Source: Spongorhabdus nitratireducens (GTDB lineage: Bacteria > Pseudomonadota > Gammaproteobacteria > Pseudomonadales > Endozoicomonadaceae). From it: DNA of 64,000 bases. The stretch spans positions 248,001 to 312,000 of the forward strand of contig CANDOC010000003.1 of the NCBI GenBank assembly GCA_947387575.1. Reading direction: 5' to 3'. Both the position numbers and the translations under genes were made by a program. Below the pieces are notes generated by a model. That model saw only the letters and a list, made by a program, of their open reading frames with translations. It made no database searches and had not been told where the DNA came from. This document shows, in pieces, positions 36,915 through 47,278 of the stretch. The first letter of the stretch is position 1, and each line of letters opens with the position of its first letter.

Positions 36915-39065
36915 TCAATAGTTTGCCGCCAGTTGTTCCAGCAGTCTGTCCTGAGCATTATGACGGCGTTGGCCACGACGCGGCTTGATTCGTTCATAGC
37001 TACCATCCGGCAGCAGCTCCCAGCTGCGACAATTGTCTCTCAGATAACCTTCCAGTTCTTTCTTGACCCGCAAGGCCAGCTTTGGATCTTCAATCGGGAA
37101 GCAGGTTTCAATCCGCATATCCAGATTGCGCACCATCCAGTCAGCACTGGAGCCAAATACCCGGAAATCACCGCCATTTTCGAAATAGAACACGCGGGTA
37201 TGTTCCAGCAGACGTCCAACAACCGAGCGAACCCGAATATTTTCTGACAACCCCGGAATGCCCGGCCGCAGACAGCAGATACCACGAACTACCATATCCA
37301 CTTCAACACCCGCCTGAGAGGCCTTGTACAACGCCCGGATTACAACCGGCTCGGTGAGGGAGTTGCACTTGATAATAATCTTTGCCGGCTTGCCTTCTTT
37401 GGCCATGGCAATTTCATGATTAATCAGGTCAACCAGCTTTTTCTTCAGGGTAAACGGCGCATGGAACAGTTTTTTGACGCGCAACGCCTTGCCCATTCCA
37501 GTCAACTGCTGGAACAGTTTATGAACGTCATTGGTCAGGTCACGATCACAGCTCAGCAGGCTATAGTCGGTATACAAACGCGCATTGCCGGCGTGATAGT
37601 TACCGGTACCCAGATGGGCATAACGCTGAATCTTACGACCTTCACGGCGAACAATAAGCATCATCTTGGAATGGGTTTTAAAGCTGACCACACCATAAAC
37701 GACAATAGCACCAGCTTCCTGTAGGCGCTGAGCCAGAATCAGGTTTTCTTCTTCATCAAACCGGGCCCGGATCTCCACGACAACAATAACTTCCTTGCCG
37801 TTTCGTGCCGCTTCCACCAGCGCATTTACAATTTCAGAGCGGGCGCCAGTACGGTACAGGGTCTGCTTGATTGCCAGTACATCAGGATCTTTCGCGGCCT
37901 GACGCAACATATCCACAACCGGGGTAAATGACTGGAACGGGTGCATCAACAGAATATCGTTTTTCTTTACCGCTTCCAGCACATGATCACTGAGCTTGCC
38001 ACGTTTGGTCAGTAGCTCTTTCGGGAAACCAGGAGTAAAGGCACGATGCTGCAGGTCTGACCGATCCGGCATATTGCAGACATCCATCATTCGGGTCAGG
38101 TTAACCGGACCATTAACTGAATACAGCTCGTTTTCAGATAGTCCGAATTTTTTCAGCAGAAAATCTGTCAGAGGCTTCGGGCAATTATCCACAATTTCCA
38201 GCCGGACTTCCTCACCGTAACGGCGAGACTGCAACTCGCCTTTCAATGCCAATGCAAGATCATCCACTTCTTCTTCAAGACTGAGATCACTGTTCCGGGT
38301 AATACGGAACTGATAACAGCCCTTGACCTTCATACCCGGGAAAAGATCTTCTGCATGCTGGTGAATAATAGACGACAGGAATACGTAGTTATCACCACCC
38401 TTGCAGACTTCATCCGGCAGTTTTACGACACGAGGCAATGAGCGCGGCGCAGGAATAACCGCCATACCGGTTTCACGACCGAAAGCATCCTGGCCATCCA
38501 GCTCTACAATAAAGTTCAGGCTCTTGTTGGCCAGGCGAGGGAACGGGTGAGCCGGATCGAGACCAATCGGGCTCACAATCGGCATAATCTGCTGATAGAA
38601 GAAGTGGTGAACCCAGGCAATTTGCTGTTCATCCAGCTGGGAACGACGCAGGAAACGAATATTTTCTTTTGCCAGTGCAGGCAGCAGCTGCTCGTTAAGG
38701 ATCTGGTACTGTTTTTCCACCTGCTCGTGGGTAAGCCGACTGATTTCGTTCAATACGTCGGTCGGTTTCATTCCACCGAGATCGATGTATTCACGACCGA
38801 ACTCAATCTGCTCCATCAACCCTGCCACACGAATTTCAAAGAATTCATCCATATTGCTGGAAAAAATCAGCAGAAAACGCAGTCGTTCAAGCAGTGGATA
38901 CTCTTCATTGAGCGCCTGCTCCAGTACCCGAATATTAAACTGCAGGTGACTGAGCTCACGGTTAATGTAGTAATCCGGATTGCCCAGATCGGTCAGCGGT
39001 TTAATAACCTGTTGAGCTTCTTCGAGTCCGCTGTCAGTGACAGTGACTTCGGCTTGTGTCTCCAT
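36915..39065 (-). CDS. ppk1: Polyphosphate kinase 1
   Basis: The protein has 716 residues. The order of parts is the Ppk1 order: N-terminal helical domain with RELSHLQFNIRVLEQAL, head domain, and two phospholipase-D-like catalytic domains with the autophosphorylated His in FKTHSKMMLIV and HLGTGNYHAGNARLYTDYSL, plus YRTGARSEIVNAL and CLRPGIPGLSENI. It polymerises the gamma-phosphate of ATP into polyphosphate at the membrane. It is preceded on the same strand by hemB (89-bp gap) and closed by an intrinsic terminator. Confidence 0.96.
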   Translation of the reverse strand: METQAEVTVTDSGLEEAQQVIKPLTDLGNPDYYINRELSHLQFNIRVLEQALNEEYPLLERLRFLLIFSSNMDEFFEIRVAGLMEQIEFGREYIDLGGMKPTDVLNEISRLTHEQVEKQYQILNEQLLPALAKENIRFLRRSQLDEQQIAWVHHFFYQQIMPIVSPIGLDPAHPFPRLANKSLNFIVELDGQDAFGRETGMAVIPAPRSLPRVVKLPDEVCKGGDNYVFLSSIIHQHAEDLFPGMKVKGCYQFRITRNSDLSLEEEVDDLALALKGELQSRRYGEEVRLEIVDNCPKPLTDFLLKKFGLSENELYSVNGPVNLTRMMDVCNMPDRSDLQHRAFTPGFPKELLTKRGKLSDHVLEAVKKNDILLMHPFQSFTPVVDMLRQAAKDPDVLAIKQTLYRTGARSEIVNALVEAARNGKEVIVVVEIRARFDEEENLILAQRLQEAGAIVVYGVVSFKTHSKMMLIVRREGRKIQRYAHLGTGNYHAGNARLYTDYSLLSCDRDLTNDVHKLFQQLTGMGKALRVKKLFHAPFTLKKKLVDLINHEIAMAKEGKPAKIIIKCNSLTEPVVIRALYKASQAGVEVDMVVRGICCLRPGIPGLSENIRVRSVVGRLLEHTRVFYFENGGDFRVFGSSADWMVRNLDMRIETCFPIEDPKLALRVKKELEGYLRDNCRSWELLPDGSYERIKPRRGQRRHNAQDRLLEQLAANY

Positions 39066-39154
39066 GCCAGAACCTGCAAAAGCAAAATGTTTATTTTGGC
39101 AATGATCCCGGCGATTCAGGCAAGGATCATTGCTTTTGTGACGATTAATGTCGT

Positions 39155-40252
<1,098 letters not shown>

Positions 40253-40395
40253 GAATCTTTTTCCACCGCTGTAGCGTATAACAGCCAACACTGAACAAAA
40301 GACCGTAAAATGTTGCTGCATCCATCACTCTGGCACCGATATTATACGGACATGACGAAAGTTTTCTAAGACCGTTTTGCAGGGGACTCCGGCGG

Positions 40396-42513
40396 ATGAA
40401 TCGAACCAGGCTGTTACTGCTCACAGGCATTGTTGTTGCCCTGGGGCTGTTTTTCACATTAGACCTTCAACAGTACCTGACATTCAGTTTTTTCCAGACG
40501 CTGTATCAGGATAACCCCGGCATGACGCTGGGCATCTTCTTTGCGATTTATGTCGCTGTTACTGCATTGTCACTGCCCGGCGCCGCAGTGCTGACGCTGG
40601 TTGGCGGTGCCATTTTCGGCCTCTGGACCGGCCTGCTGGTCATCTCCTTTGCCAGCACCATAGGTGCAACTCTGGCTTTCCTGATTTCCCGTACACTGTT
40701 GAAAGACTTTGTTCAGCGCAAATTCGGTGGTTATCTCAAAACCATAAATGAAGGCGTGGAGCGCGATGGCAGCTTTTATCTGGCAACCCTGCGCCTGATC
40801 CCTGCGGTTCCGTTCTTTGTTATTAACCTGGCCATGGGCCTGACCCCGATGCGGGCGGTTACCTTTTATGGCATCAGCCAGCTGGCGATGCTGCCCGGAA
40901 CCTTTGTGTATGTGAACGCCGGTGCCGAGCTGGGTGAAATTACCGATTTGTCTCTCAGCGGTATTCTGTCCCCGACCCTGCTGCTCTCCTTTGTATTGCT
41001 GGGCCTTTTCCCGTGGATTGCCAAAGCTGCAATGGGTGCTATTCAGGCTCGCCGGGCCATGAAAGGCTTCAATAAGCCGGCAAAATTCGATTATAACCTG
41101 GCGGTTATTGGTGCAGGATCCGGTGGGCTAGTGAGTGCTTACATTGCTCGAGCAGTAAAAGCCAAAGTTGCGCTGATCGAAAAGCATAAAATGGGTGGTG
41201 ACTGCCTCAACACCGGCTGTGTCCCCAGCAAAGCCCTGATTCGCTCAGCCCGCATCAGTGAATATATTCGCCGCGCCGATGCATTTGGTCTGGACAATGC
41301 CAGCGCTGATATCAACTTTCGCAAGGTGATGGAACGGATTCAAAAAGTCATTGCCAAGGTTGAGCCTCATGATTCTGTTGAACGCTTCACCGGCCTGGGC
41401 GCTGAATGTCTGCAGGGTACTGCCAAGCTGAAGAGCCCGTGGGAAGTCGATGTTGATGGCAAAACCATTACAGCCCGCAATGTTATTATTGCGACCGGAG
41501 GCCGCCCGGTAATGCCGGATATTCCGGGGCTGGATCAGGTTAAAGCCTACAACTCCGATACCATCTGGGAACTGCGCGAACGTCCTGAAAAGCTGCTGGT
41601 TATTGGCGGTGGGCCGATTGGTTCCGAACTGGCTCAGTCTTTCTCCCGTCTCGGCTGCCAGGTTACCCAGCTGGACCGAGGCCAGCGCCTGCTGCACCGG
41701 GAAGACCCTGACGTATCTGAAGCCGTAATGAACCGGTTTAAAGCCGAGGGCATTCAGCTTTGCCTGGAAGCTAACCCTGTTGCTTTCCATAATGATGGAG
41801 AAAAGCAGTGGCTGGAAGCCGATCAGAACGGTGAAATCGTTACCTTGCCCTTTGATGCGGTGCTGATTGCAGCGGGTCGTCGCCCTAATACCGAAAATAT
41901 CGGACTGGAAGCACTGGGTATTGAAACCAACCCCAACGGCACCATCAAGGTTGATGATTACCTGCGCACCACCATGCCCAATATCTTTGCCTGTGGTGAC
42001 GTAGCCGGACCTTACCAGTTTACTCATACCGCATCCCACCAGGCCTGGTATGCCTCAGTGAATGCTCTGTTTGGCAAATTCAAGAAGTTCAAGGCTGATT
42101 ACTCTGTTATTCCCTGGTGTACTTTTACTGATCCAGAAGTAGCACGAGTGGGCCTGAACGAGCAGGAAGCTCAGGAACAGGGGATCGAATACGAAGTAAC
42201 CCGCTACGGCATTGATGATCTGGATCGCGCCATTGCCGATGAGGAAGATCACGGCTTTGTTAAGGTGCTGACCCGCCCGGGCAGTGACAAGATTCTGGGT
42301 GTCACCATCGTCGGCTACCATGCCGGTGAGCTGATTGCCGAGTATGTCAGCGCCATGAAGCACGGACTGGGTATGAACAAGATCCTTGGTACCATCCATA
42401 TCTACCCGACTCTCAGCGAAGCCAACAAGTTCGCTGCCGGGGAATGGAAGAAGGCCAACGCCCCGCAAAACCTGCTGAAATGGGTCGAACGCTTCCACGG
42501 CTGGATGCGCTGA
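40396..42513 (+). CDS. VTT/DedA-like membrane domain fused to a mercuric-reductase-like flavoprotein
   Basis: The protein has 705 residues. Residues 1-220 form a TVP38/TMEM64 (VTT)-type membrane domain with several hydrophobic helices, SLPGAAVLTLVGGAIFG and RLIPAVPFFVINLAMG. From about 235 a class-I pyridine nucleotide-disulphide oxidoreductase follows: FAD-binding NLAVIGAGSGG, redox-active GGDCLNTGCVPSKA, NAD(P)-binding LLVIGGGPIGSEL, and the interface HIYPTLSEANKF. The fusion is found in several gammaproteobacteria, where it is annotated as a dihydrolipoamide- or mercuric-reductase-like protein. The vicinal C-terminal cysteines of true MerA are absent. It may pass electrons to a membrane or lipid substrate; the role is unproven. 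Confidence 0.9.
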   Translation: MNRTRLLLLTGIVVALGLFFTLDLQQYLTFSFFQTLYQDNPGMTLGIFFAIYVAVTALSLPGAAVLTLVGGAIFGLWTGLLVISFASTIGATLAFLISRTLLKDFVQRKFGGYLKTINEGVERDGSFYLATLRLIPAVPFFVINLAMGLTPMRAVTFYGISQLAMLPGTFVYVNAGAELGEITDLSLSGILSPTLLLSFVLLGLFPWIAKAAMGAIQARRAMKGFNKPAKFDYNLAVIGAGSGGLVSAYIARAVKAKVALIEKHKMGGDCLNTGCVPSKALIRSARISEYIRRADAFGLDNASADINFRKVMERIQKVIAKVEPHDSVERFTGLGAECLQGTAKLKSPWEVDVDGKTITARNVIIATGGRPVMPDIPGLDQVKAYNSDTIWELRERPEKLLVIGGGPIGSELAQSFSRLGCQVTQLDRGQRLLHREDPDVSEAVMNRFKAEGIQLCLEANPVAFHNDGEKQWLEADQNGEIVTLPFDAVLIAAGRRPNTENIGLEALGIETNPNGTIKVDDYLRTTMPNIFACGDVAGPYQFTHTASHQAWYASVNALFGKFKKFKADYSVIPWCTFTDPEVARVGLNEQEAQEQGIEYEVTRYGIDDLDRAIADEEDHGFVKVLTRPGSDKILGVTIVGYHAGELIAEYVSAMKHGLGMNKILGTIHIYPTLSEANKFAAGEWKKANAPQNLLKWVERFHGWMR

Positions 42514-42623
42514 TTTGAGCTGAAACAGAGGGCAGTAGCGAAACAGGCTAAACTTGTAGATATCTCAAGGAAGAGCCTGTTTCATGCCCTGCTCTCTGTT
42601 TCTAATCAGGCCGGCTACATCTC

Positions 42624-43733
42624 ATGGCCGGTGATTTCGATCCCTCGGTCCGTTCTGGATCGATTCAGTCTCTATACCCTTCTTCCTCTGAAGAGCTCAC
42701 CACACAGCCGTCTTCTGGCAAACTCGGTCGATTCAATGTTCAGGCCCTGTCTTCTGAGGAAACAACACCTTTATTAACGCTACAGCCCCGTGAATCAGGT
42801 TTTCCGTCAAAGGAACTATCGGAATACAGCAGTGTTGAGCCCACAGAAGGGCATGGATTTGTTAAGGAAGCTGTCGATACCCAACAGCTCAAGAAAGGTA
42901 TTCAGAAAAAAGCAGGCAAGCTTAAGAAAGACGTTCGCGCATTTAAAAAAGACCAAAGCAATCTTGAGCGTGGTTCAGACAAGAGAAGTAAAGCTGTTGG
43001 TAAACAAAAGGTCGCTCTGGGTGGGAAAGCAGGCAAAGCCCAGCACAAGGCCGATCTGGCCAAGCTTAAAGTCGCCCATTACGAACAGCTGCATCAGGAC
43101 ATTGTCCGTTATAAAACTATTGAAATGCCACAGGACAGGGAAGTCTCTGAGTCCACCGAAGGAGTTGATGACAGGAACGTAAAAAAAGCAGCTAAAGCCT
43201 ATCATCGAGAGCATGACAAACTGTCAGCCCTTGAAACTGATGTCGGAAAAAAGCTTGGAAAAGCCCGGAGCAAGGCTAGAAAGGCGGAAAAGTCTATCGA
43301 GGGTGCACGTAAGCAGGATAAAAAAGATATCAGACAGGCAAAGCGGGATGCTGAAAAAGCAGTAAAAAGAGAAGCTCAGGCAAAACAAAGACAGGAAGCA
43401 AGAGAGAATGCAGCGCTAAACAGACAACAGAAAGCGCTGAATAAAAAGGATCCGACTTTAAAGGACGTCAGAACAACCGGTGCAGGCAAGAAAAAGCAAA
43501 CACAGTCTACAAATTCTTCCGCTGCTGCACTGCAGGATACTGCTCGTAGAAATTTCACTCAGTTGAAGACGTTGATAACCAAAGCCCGGAATTCATCTCA
43601 GCTGGAAACAGTCAAACAGCAGATAGCCAGAAACCCCTTTATCTCCGAGTCACAGAGGGAACAGCTAATGGATGAGGTGATGGCAAAACAAATATCCATG
43701 CTTCCCAAGCCACCCAGTGGTTTCCCGGGATAA
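42624..43733 (+). CDS. Uncharacterised lysine-rich coiled-coil protein
   Basis: No family is recognised for this 369-residue protein. The first 80 residues are Ser/Thr/Glu-rich and unstructured-looking. Residues about 85-280 are extremely rich in Lys, Ala, Glu and Gln with heptad-like spacing (QLKKGIQKKAGKLKKDVRAF; KAEKSIEGARKQDKKDIRQA), suggesting long charged helices. A shorter helical segment ends the protein. There is no signal peptide. ATG 42624 has only a distant AGG, so the start is uncertain. The next gene encodes another basic orphan with a comparable C-terminal helical segment. Codon use is more AT-rich than in the neighbouring fusion gene. It might be an effector or a nucleic-acid-binding protein. 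Confidence 0.6.
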   Translation: MAGDFDPSVRSGSIQSLYPSSSEELTTQPSSGKLGRFNVQALSSEETTPLLTLQPRESGFPSKELSEYSSVEPTEGHGFVKEAVDTQQLKKGIQKKAGKLKKDVRAFKKDQSNLERGSDKRSKAVGKQKVALGGKAGKAQHKADLAKLKVAHYEQLHQDIVRYKTIEMPQDREVSESTEGVDDRNVKKAAKAYHREHDKLSALETDVGKKLGKARSKARKAEKSIEGARKQDKKDIRQAKRDAEKAVKREAQAKQRQEARENAALNRQQKALNKKDPTLKDVRTTGAGKKKQTQSTNSSAAALQDTARRNFTQLKTLITKARNSSQLETVKQQIARNPFISESQREQLMDEVMAKQISMLPKPPSGFPG

Positions 43734-43841
43734 TTCCAATCGCTATATAAAAATCATTTTTATTTCGATACTTAGCTATAGTGCTATGGCAGGCACCTTA
43801 TACTGAATAGATAGGAAAAATACTTTATCAGGGATGCGGCA

Positions 43842-44549
43842 ATGGTTTTAGGTCCTATCACAAGTGGGATTCTCAGCGATATCACCAACCTCCACAATGA
43901 TGCATCCGATATCAAAGCCTTCCACGAAGAACTAAAGCACGGATCCAAAAAACATAATGGACGCAAGGTTTCATACTCTCCCAGATTTGCCCGCCAGCAT
44001 TTCAAAAAAACATCCAAAAGTGCTCGATATCCTTCTGCAAGAAAACCGCGAAAAATAAGAGGCATCCCGGGCAAACAAGTTACCTCCAAACTGAAGCCAC
44101 CCGCACAGGCAGGAAAAAGACGACCAAGCTCCCCATTACCTAAAGAGCCACCCAGGGCCATGTTGGAGCTAAAACGTCAGAACGAAGCTCGAGCAGCAGG
44201 TCCCGCAGGCTTATCACCTTCCGACAAACTCGGGAAGAACGATCTCTTTAATGACTTGATGGGCATCTGCAAAGAAATCAAAACACCCAAGGTAGCGATT
44301 GAGTTCAAACAAACTCTTAACGAGCGCTTCGGAAAAGGGCTGGATAGACAAGAAGTTCGGAGGCTACAGTCCATGCTCGTCTACAAGCTGAAGCAAATGG
44401 CAACCAACCCCAAAGTATCAGATCAACTCACATCAAAGCTGTTGAGGACGCTTGTCGGCCCCTCATCCGCAGAAGATATTCTTAAAATCAAAGATGCTGC
44501 AGAGATTGATGAGTTACAACGCCGGCTTGATGACCTTCGTCGGGGTTAA
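43842..44549 (+). CDS. Uncharacterised basic protein
   Basis: No family is recognised for this 235-residue protein. AGGGA 7 nt before ATG 43842 supports the start. Residues about 35-110 are highly basic and proline-rich (KHNGRKVSYSPRFARQHFKK; ARKPRKIRGIPGKQ), likely disordered. Residues 125-235 are helical (DLMGICKEIKTPKVAIEFKQ; RRLQSMLVYKLKQMATN). It follows the lysine-rich orphan by 108 bp on the same strand. The two share the layout of a disordered basic N-terminus and a short helical C-terminus, so they may be related or work together. Confidence 0.6.
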   Translation: MVLGPITSGILSDITNLHNDASDIKAFHEELKHGSKKHNGRKVSYSPRFARQHFKKTSKSARYPSARKPRKIRGIPGKQVTSKLKPPAQAGKRRPSSPLPKEPPRAMLELKRQNEARAAGPAGLSPSDKLGKNDLFNDLMGICKEIKTPKVAIEFKQTLNERFGKGLDRQEVRRLQSMLVYKLKQMATNPKVSDQLTSKLLRTLVGPSSAEDILKIKDAAEIDELQRRLDDLRRG

Positions 44550-44624
44550 TTCATTCTGTTCTGCTCCCACTCTGACCTGTCATAATATCGCCTGAATTCT
44601 ATCCTCCTTACGAAAAGGTCTGCC

Positions 44625-45278
44625 ATGAGTAAAAAAATTGCAGTTGTCCTTTCCGGCTGTGGCGTATTCGACGGCGCAGAAATTCATGAGTCTGTTCTCA
44701 CACTGCTACGGCTGGATCAGCAAGGCGCAACGTATCAGTGTTTTGCCCCTGATATTTCGCAACACCATGTCGTTAATCATATAACCGGTGAAGAAATGCC
44801 GGAAAAGCGCAATGTGTTGATTGAATCAGCCCGGATTGCCCGGGGAGAAATCGAACCTTTATCAAAGCTCGATGCTGGTGATTTTGACGGCATTATTCTG
44901 CCAGGCGGATTCGGCGCTGCAAAAAACCTGTGTGACTTTGCCTTCAAAGATTCTGAGCTGACCGTAGAATCAAGTGTCATCCAGGCTGTTCAGGCATTTA
45001 TTGATCAACAAAAGCCGGTTGGTCTTGCCTGCATTGCACCCGCTATGACAGGTATATTATTTGGCAATAACGCACGTTGCACCATTGGCAACGACCCGGA
45101 TACAGCCAGTGCCATTGAGGAAACCGGTGCAACCCATGTTGAATGTCCGGTCAATGAAATCGTGGTCGATGAAGCTCGAAAACTGGTAACAACCCCAGCT
45201 TATATGCTGGCAACCCGAATCAGCGAAGCCGCTGAAGGCCTGTTCAAAATGGTCGATAAGATTCTCGATCTGAGTTAA
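44625..45278 (+). CDS. elbB: ElbB-type DJ-1/PfpI glyoxalase-like protein
   Basis: The protein has 217 residues. The family is clear from KKIAVVLSGCGVFDGAEIHE at the start, the nucleophile-elbow region PVGLACIAPAMT with Cys, and NEIVVDEARKLVTTPAYM. Together these mark ElbB, an isoprenoid-associated DJ-1 family protein with glyoxalase activity in vitro. It detoxifies or senses reactive aldehydes at most; the in vivo role is unclear. AAAAGG precedes the ATG. marC follows on the same strand after 96 bp. Confidence 0.92.
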   Translation: MSKKIAVVLSGCGVFDGAEIHESVLTLLRLDQQGATYQCFAPDISQHHVVNHITGEEMPEKRNVLIESARIARGEIEPLSKLDAGDFDGIILPGGFGAAKNLCDFAFKDSELTVESSVIQAVQAFIDQQKPVGLACIAPAMTGILFGNNARCTIGNDPDTASAIEETGATHVECPVNEIVVDEARKLVTTPAYMLATRISEAAEGLFKMVDKILDLS

Positions 45279-45374
45279 AAATCGCTCGTAAACCTGCACT
45301 GTGAAACCACTATAGCCAGTTAACGCTTCAACTATTATTGGTTTTTCATTCCCTGAAAGCAGTGCGGGTTATTC

Positions 45375-46007
45375 ATGTCCCATCAGGAATTATTGCACGA
45401 CTTTTTTCTTTTATTTGCAGTCATTGATCCCATCGGCAGTGTGCCGCTATTCCTGTCACTTACTACGAGATACTCCGCCTACGAACAAAAACATATTGCT
45501 CGACGTTCAACCTTCTACAGCTTCGTAATACTGCTGGGTTTTCTGTTAGTCGGGCAAATCCTGCTGAAAACCATGGGTATCAGACTGGGAGCCTTTCAGA
45601 TTGCCGGAGGTTTGATTCTGTTTCTATTCGGATTACAAATGGTTTTCAAACCGGACATTGAGGAAGCAGAAGGGCATAAGGAAAGTGGACATGATATTGC
45701 TGTTTTCCCGCTTGCTATACCGTCTCTGGCGAGCCCCGGTGCTATCACAGCTATTGTTGTATTAACCGACAACTACCATCACGATTACCTGGATCAGCTT
45801 ATGGTCTGTGGCTTATTACTGATGGTGCTGCTTATCGCTTACACAATGCTTCGGGTTGCAAGATCGCTGTACAACCTGTTGGGGGAGAATGGAACGGCTA
45901 TTCTTGTGCGGGTCATGGGACTGATGCTCTCTGCTCTCGCAGTTGAAACAGTCGTAGAAGGGATCAGCAATATCTTTGACGTCACACTGCGCCCACTGGT
46001 TATTTAG
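45375..46007 (+). CDS. MarC-family membrane protein (UPF0056)
   Basis: The protein has 210 residues with six predicted membrane segments, and FAVIDPIGSVPLFLSLT near the start and LAIPSLASPGAITAIVVL in the middle, the two inverted halves typical of MarC proteins. The family was once linked to multiple antibiotic resistance but has no settled function and may transport small molecules. It stands between elbB and the convergent apt. Confidence 0.9.
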   Translation: MSHQELLHDFFLLFAVIDPIGSVPLFLSLTTRYSAYEQKHIARRSTFYSFVILLGFLLVGQILLKTMGIRLGAFQIAGGLILFLFGLQMVFKPDIEEAEGHKESGHDIAVFPLAIPSLASPGAITAIVVLTDNYHHDYLDQLMVCGLLLMVLLIAYTMLRVARSLYNLLGENGTAILVRVMGLMLSALAVETVVEGISNIFDVTLRPLVI

Positions 46008-46050
46008 TTTTGACTAAGACTAACCAGTGAGCAACAGTACTCAGGCCAGG

Positions 46051-46590
46051 TTACAGCCCGGCGTACTCACACAGAGCGTGGCACTTGATACCTGCAGCGG
46101 TGAGTTTTTCGCTGCCTTTTAGATCCGGCAGATCAATAATCGCAGCGGCTTCGATTACTTCCGCACCAACACGGCTGACCAGAGAATGGGCTGCCAGCAA
46201 CGTACCACCGGTTGCAATCAGGTCATCAATCAGCAGCACTTTATCGTCACTGTTGATATCACCTTCGTGTACTTCCAGCTCTGCTTCACCATATTCTAGT
46301 GCATATTTCTGACTCAGGGTCTTGCCTGGCAGTTTGCCTTTCTTGCGAAACAGTACCAACGGCAGTTCAAGCTTATAGGCCAGTGTTGACCCCAGCAGAA
46401 AACCGCGGGCATCCATTGCACCAATAGAGGTGATACCACTGTCCTTGTAACGCTGCTCAAACGCGTCAATTACACGTCGGAAGGCTTCTGGGTTAGTAAA
46501 GACGGGAGTCACGTCACGAAACTGCACGCCTTCACTCGGCCAATCCGGAACAGTGCGAATTACGCTTTTCAAGTAGCTTTCAATCGTCAT
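46051..46590 (-). CDS. apt: Adenine phosphoribosyltransferase
   Basis: The protein has 179 residues. The PRPP-binding loop is VLLIDDLIATGGTLLAA, the N-terminal substrate part is DWPSEGVQFRDVTPVF, and ALEYGEAELEVH is the flexible-loop region of Apt. It salvages adenine to AMP. The upstream region holds a tight cluster of DnaA-box sequences, only 56 bp from the start codon. Confidence 0.96.
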   Translation of the reverse strand: MTIESYLKSVIRTVPDWPSEGVQFRDVTPVFTNPEAFRRVIDAFEQRYKDSGITSIGAMDARGFLLGSTLAYKLELPLVLFRKKGKLPGKTLSQKYALEYGEAELEVHEGDINSDDKVLLIDDLIATGGTLLAAHSLVSRVGAEVIEAAAIIDLPDLKGSEKLTAAGIKCHALCEYAGL

Positions 46591-46645
46591 ATATTACCTG
46601 TGTCGTACTTTTCAGGCAGGAAACCAACTGTTGATAACAAATAAA

Positions 46646-46694
46646 ATATCCACAGAAACTGTGGATAAGTCTGTGATAAACGGCATTCTCCACA
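46646..46694. promoter_or_regulatory. Cluster of DnaA-box-like sites upstream of apt
   Basis: ATATCCACA (46646-46654) and TGTGGATAA (46660-46668, the perfect consensus on the other strand) face each other across 5 bp. They are embedded in the palindrome TATCCACAG-AAA-CTGTGGATA (46647-46667). A third copy, TTCTCCACA with one mismatch, is at 46686-46694. This may be DnaA control of apt or a DnaA-titration/reactivation site. It is not an origin by itself. Confidence 0.6.
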
Positions 46695-47090
46695 GCTGAA
46701 AGATTGATTAAATCTGGGCTGCAGACAAATTGATCAGAAATTACTCACACGAGTGTTCCAGTCTGGAAAACACCTTAAAACAAGCGACGCTTACCATGCA
46801 CCAGACAGCATTCAACGTCAAATGCAGTTATCTTCAGCCAGAATCACTGAATCAATAATTAAACGAGCAAGGTTTTATAGTAGCCAAGGAAAATATCCGC
46901 ACCTGCTTTCCGCGACTATCACTACCCACCCAATACCAGCGAAACAATAACGGCTTCAGAATAGCAGCTCATATTCGAGTTGCTTTCAACCTTTTACTGA
47001 CCTGCGGTTTCTACCAACACCAGAACACTCAATTGACTCAAGTCAATTTTTAAAGCGAATACTTCAGGTACAACAATTAAGGAGATACAA
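46695..47090. other. Gap without recognised gene between apt and a small ORF
   Basis: I see no gene. A 65-codon plus-strand frame at 46753 has no ribosome-binding site or recognisable content. The region is AT-rich and ends in a very good ribosome-binding site at 47078-47085 for a 22-codon ORF. Confidence 0.35.
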
Positions 47091-47159
47091 ATGACTACCG
47101 ACAAGAAATTCAAAGCCGCCGTTTTGCAGCAACAGTACATATCCCTGCAAAACCGATAG
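47091..47159 (+). CDS. 22-codon ORF with strong ribosome-binding site
   Basis: TAAGGAGATACAA directly precedes ATG 47091, the best ribosome-binding site in this part of the window. The encoded peptide MTTDKKFKAAVLQQQYISLQ.. ends at TAG 47157 and resembles no family I know. It may be a leader peptide, a genuine microprotein, or the start of a gene lost by deletion. A TATACT box shortly after it (about 47166) could be the -10 of the downstream DeoR gene. Confidence 0.35.
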   Translation: MTTDKKFKAAVLQQQYISLQNR

Positions 47160-47278
47160 ATTGATATACTCTTGAGAGACGATTTTTCACCCGTAACAGC
47201 CATATCGACTTGCCCTGTATAACAAGCAGGCTGTTATTTACAGATTTCCAATGACTGAATCCTGCAAGGGGTATTAAA

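Noticed and set aside
46646-46694. Chromosomal origin of replication
   Set aside because: Only three DnaA-box-like sites, no AT-rich unwinding array, and no dnaA, dnaN, gidA or parAB nearby.
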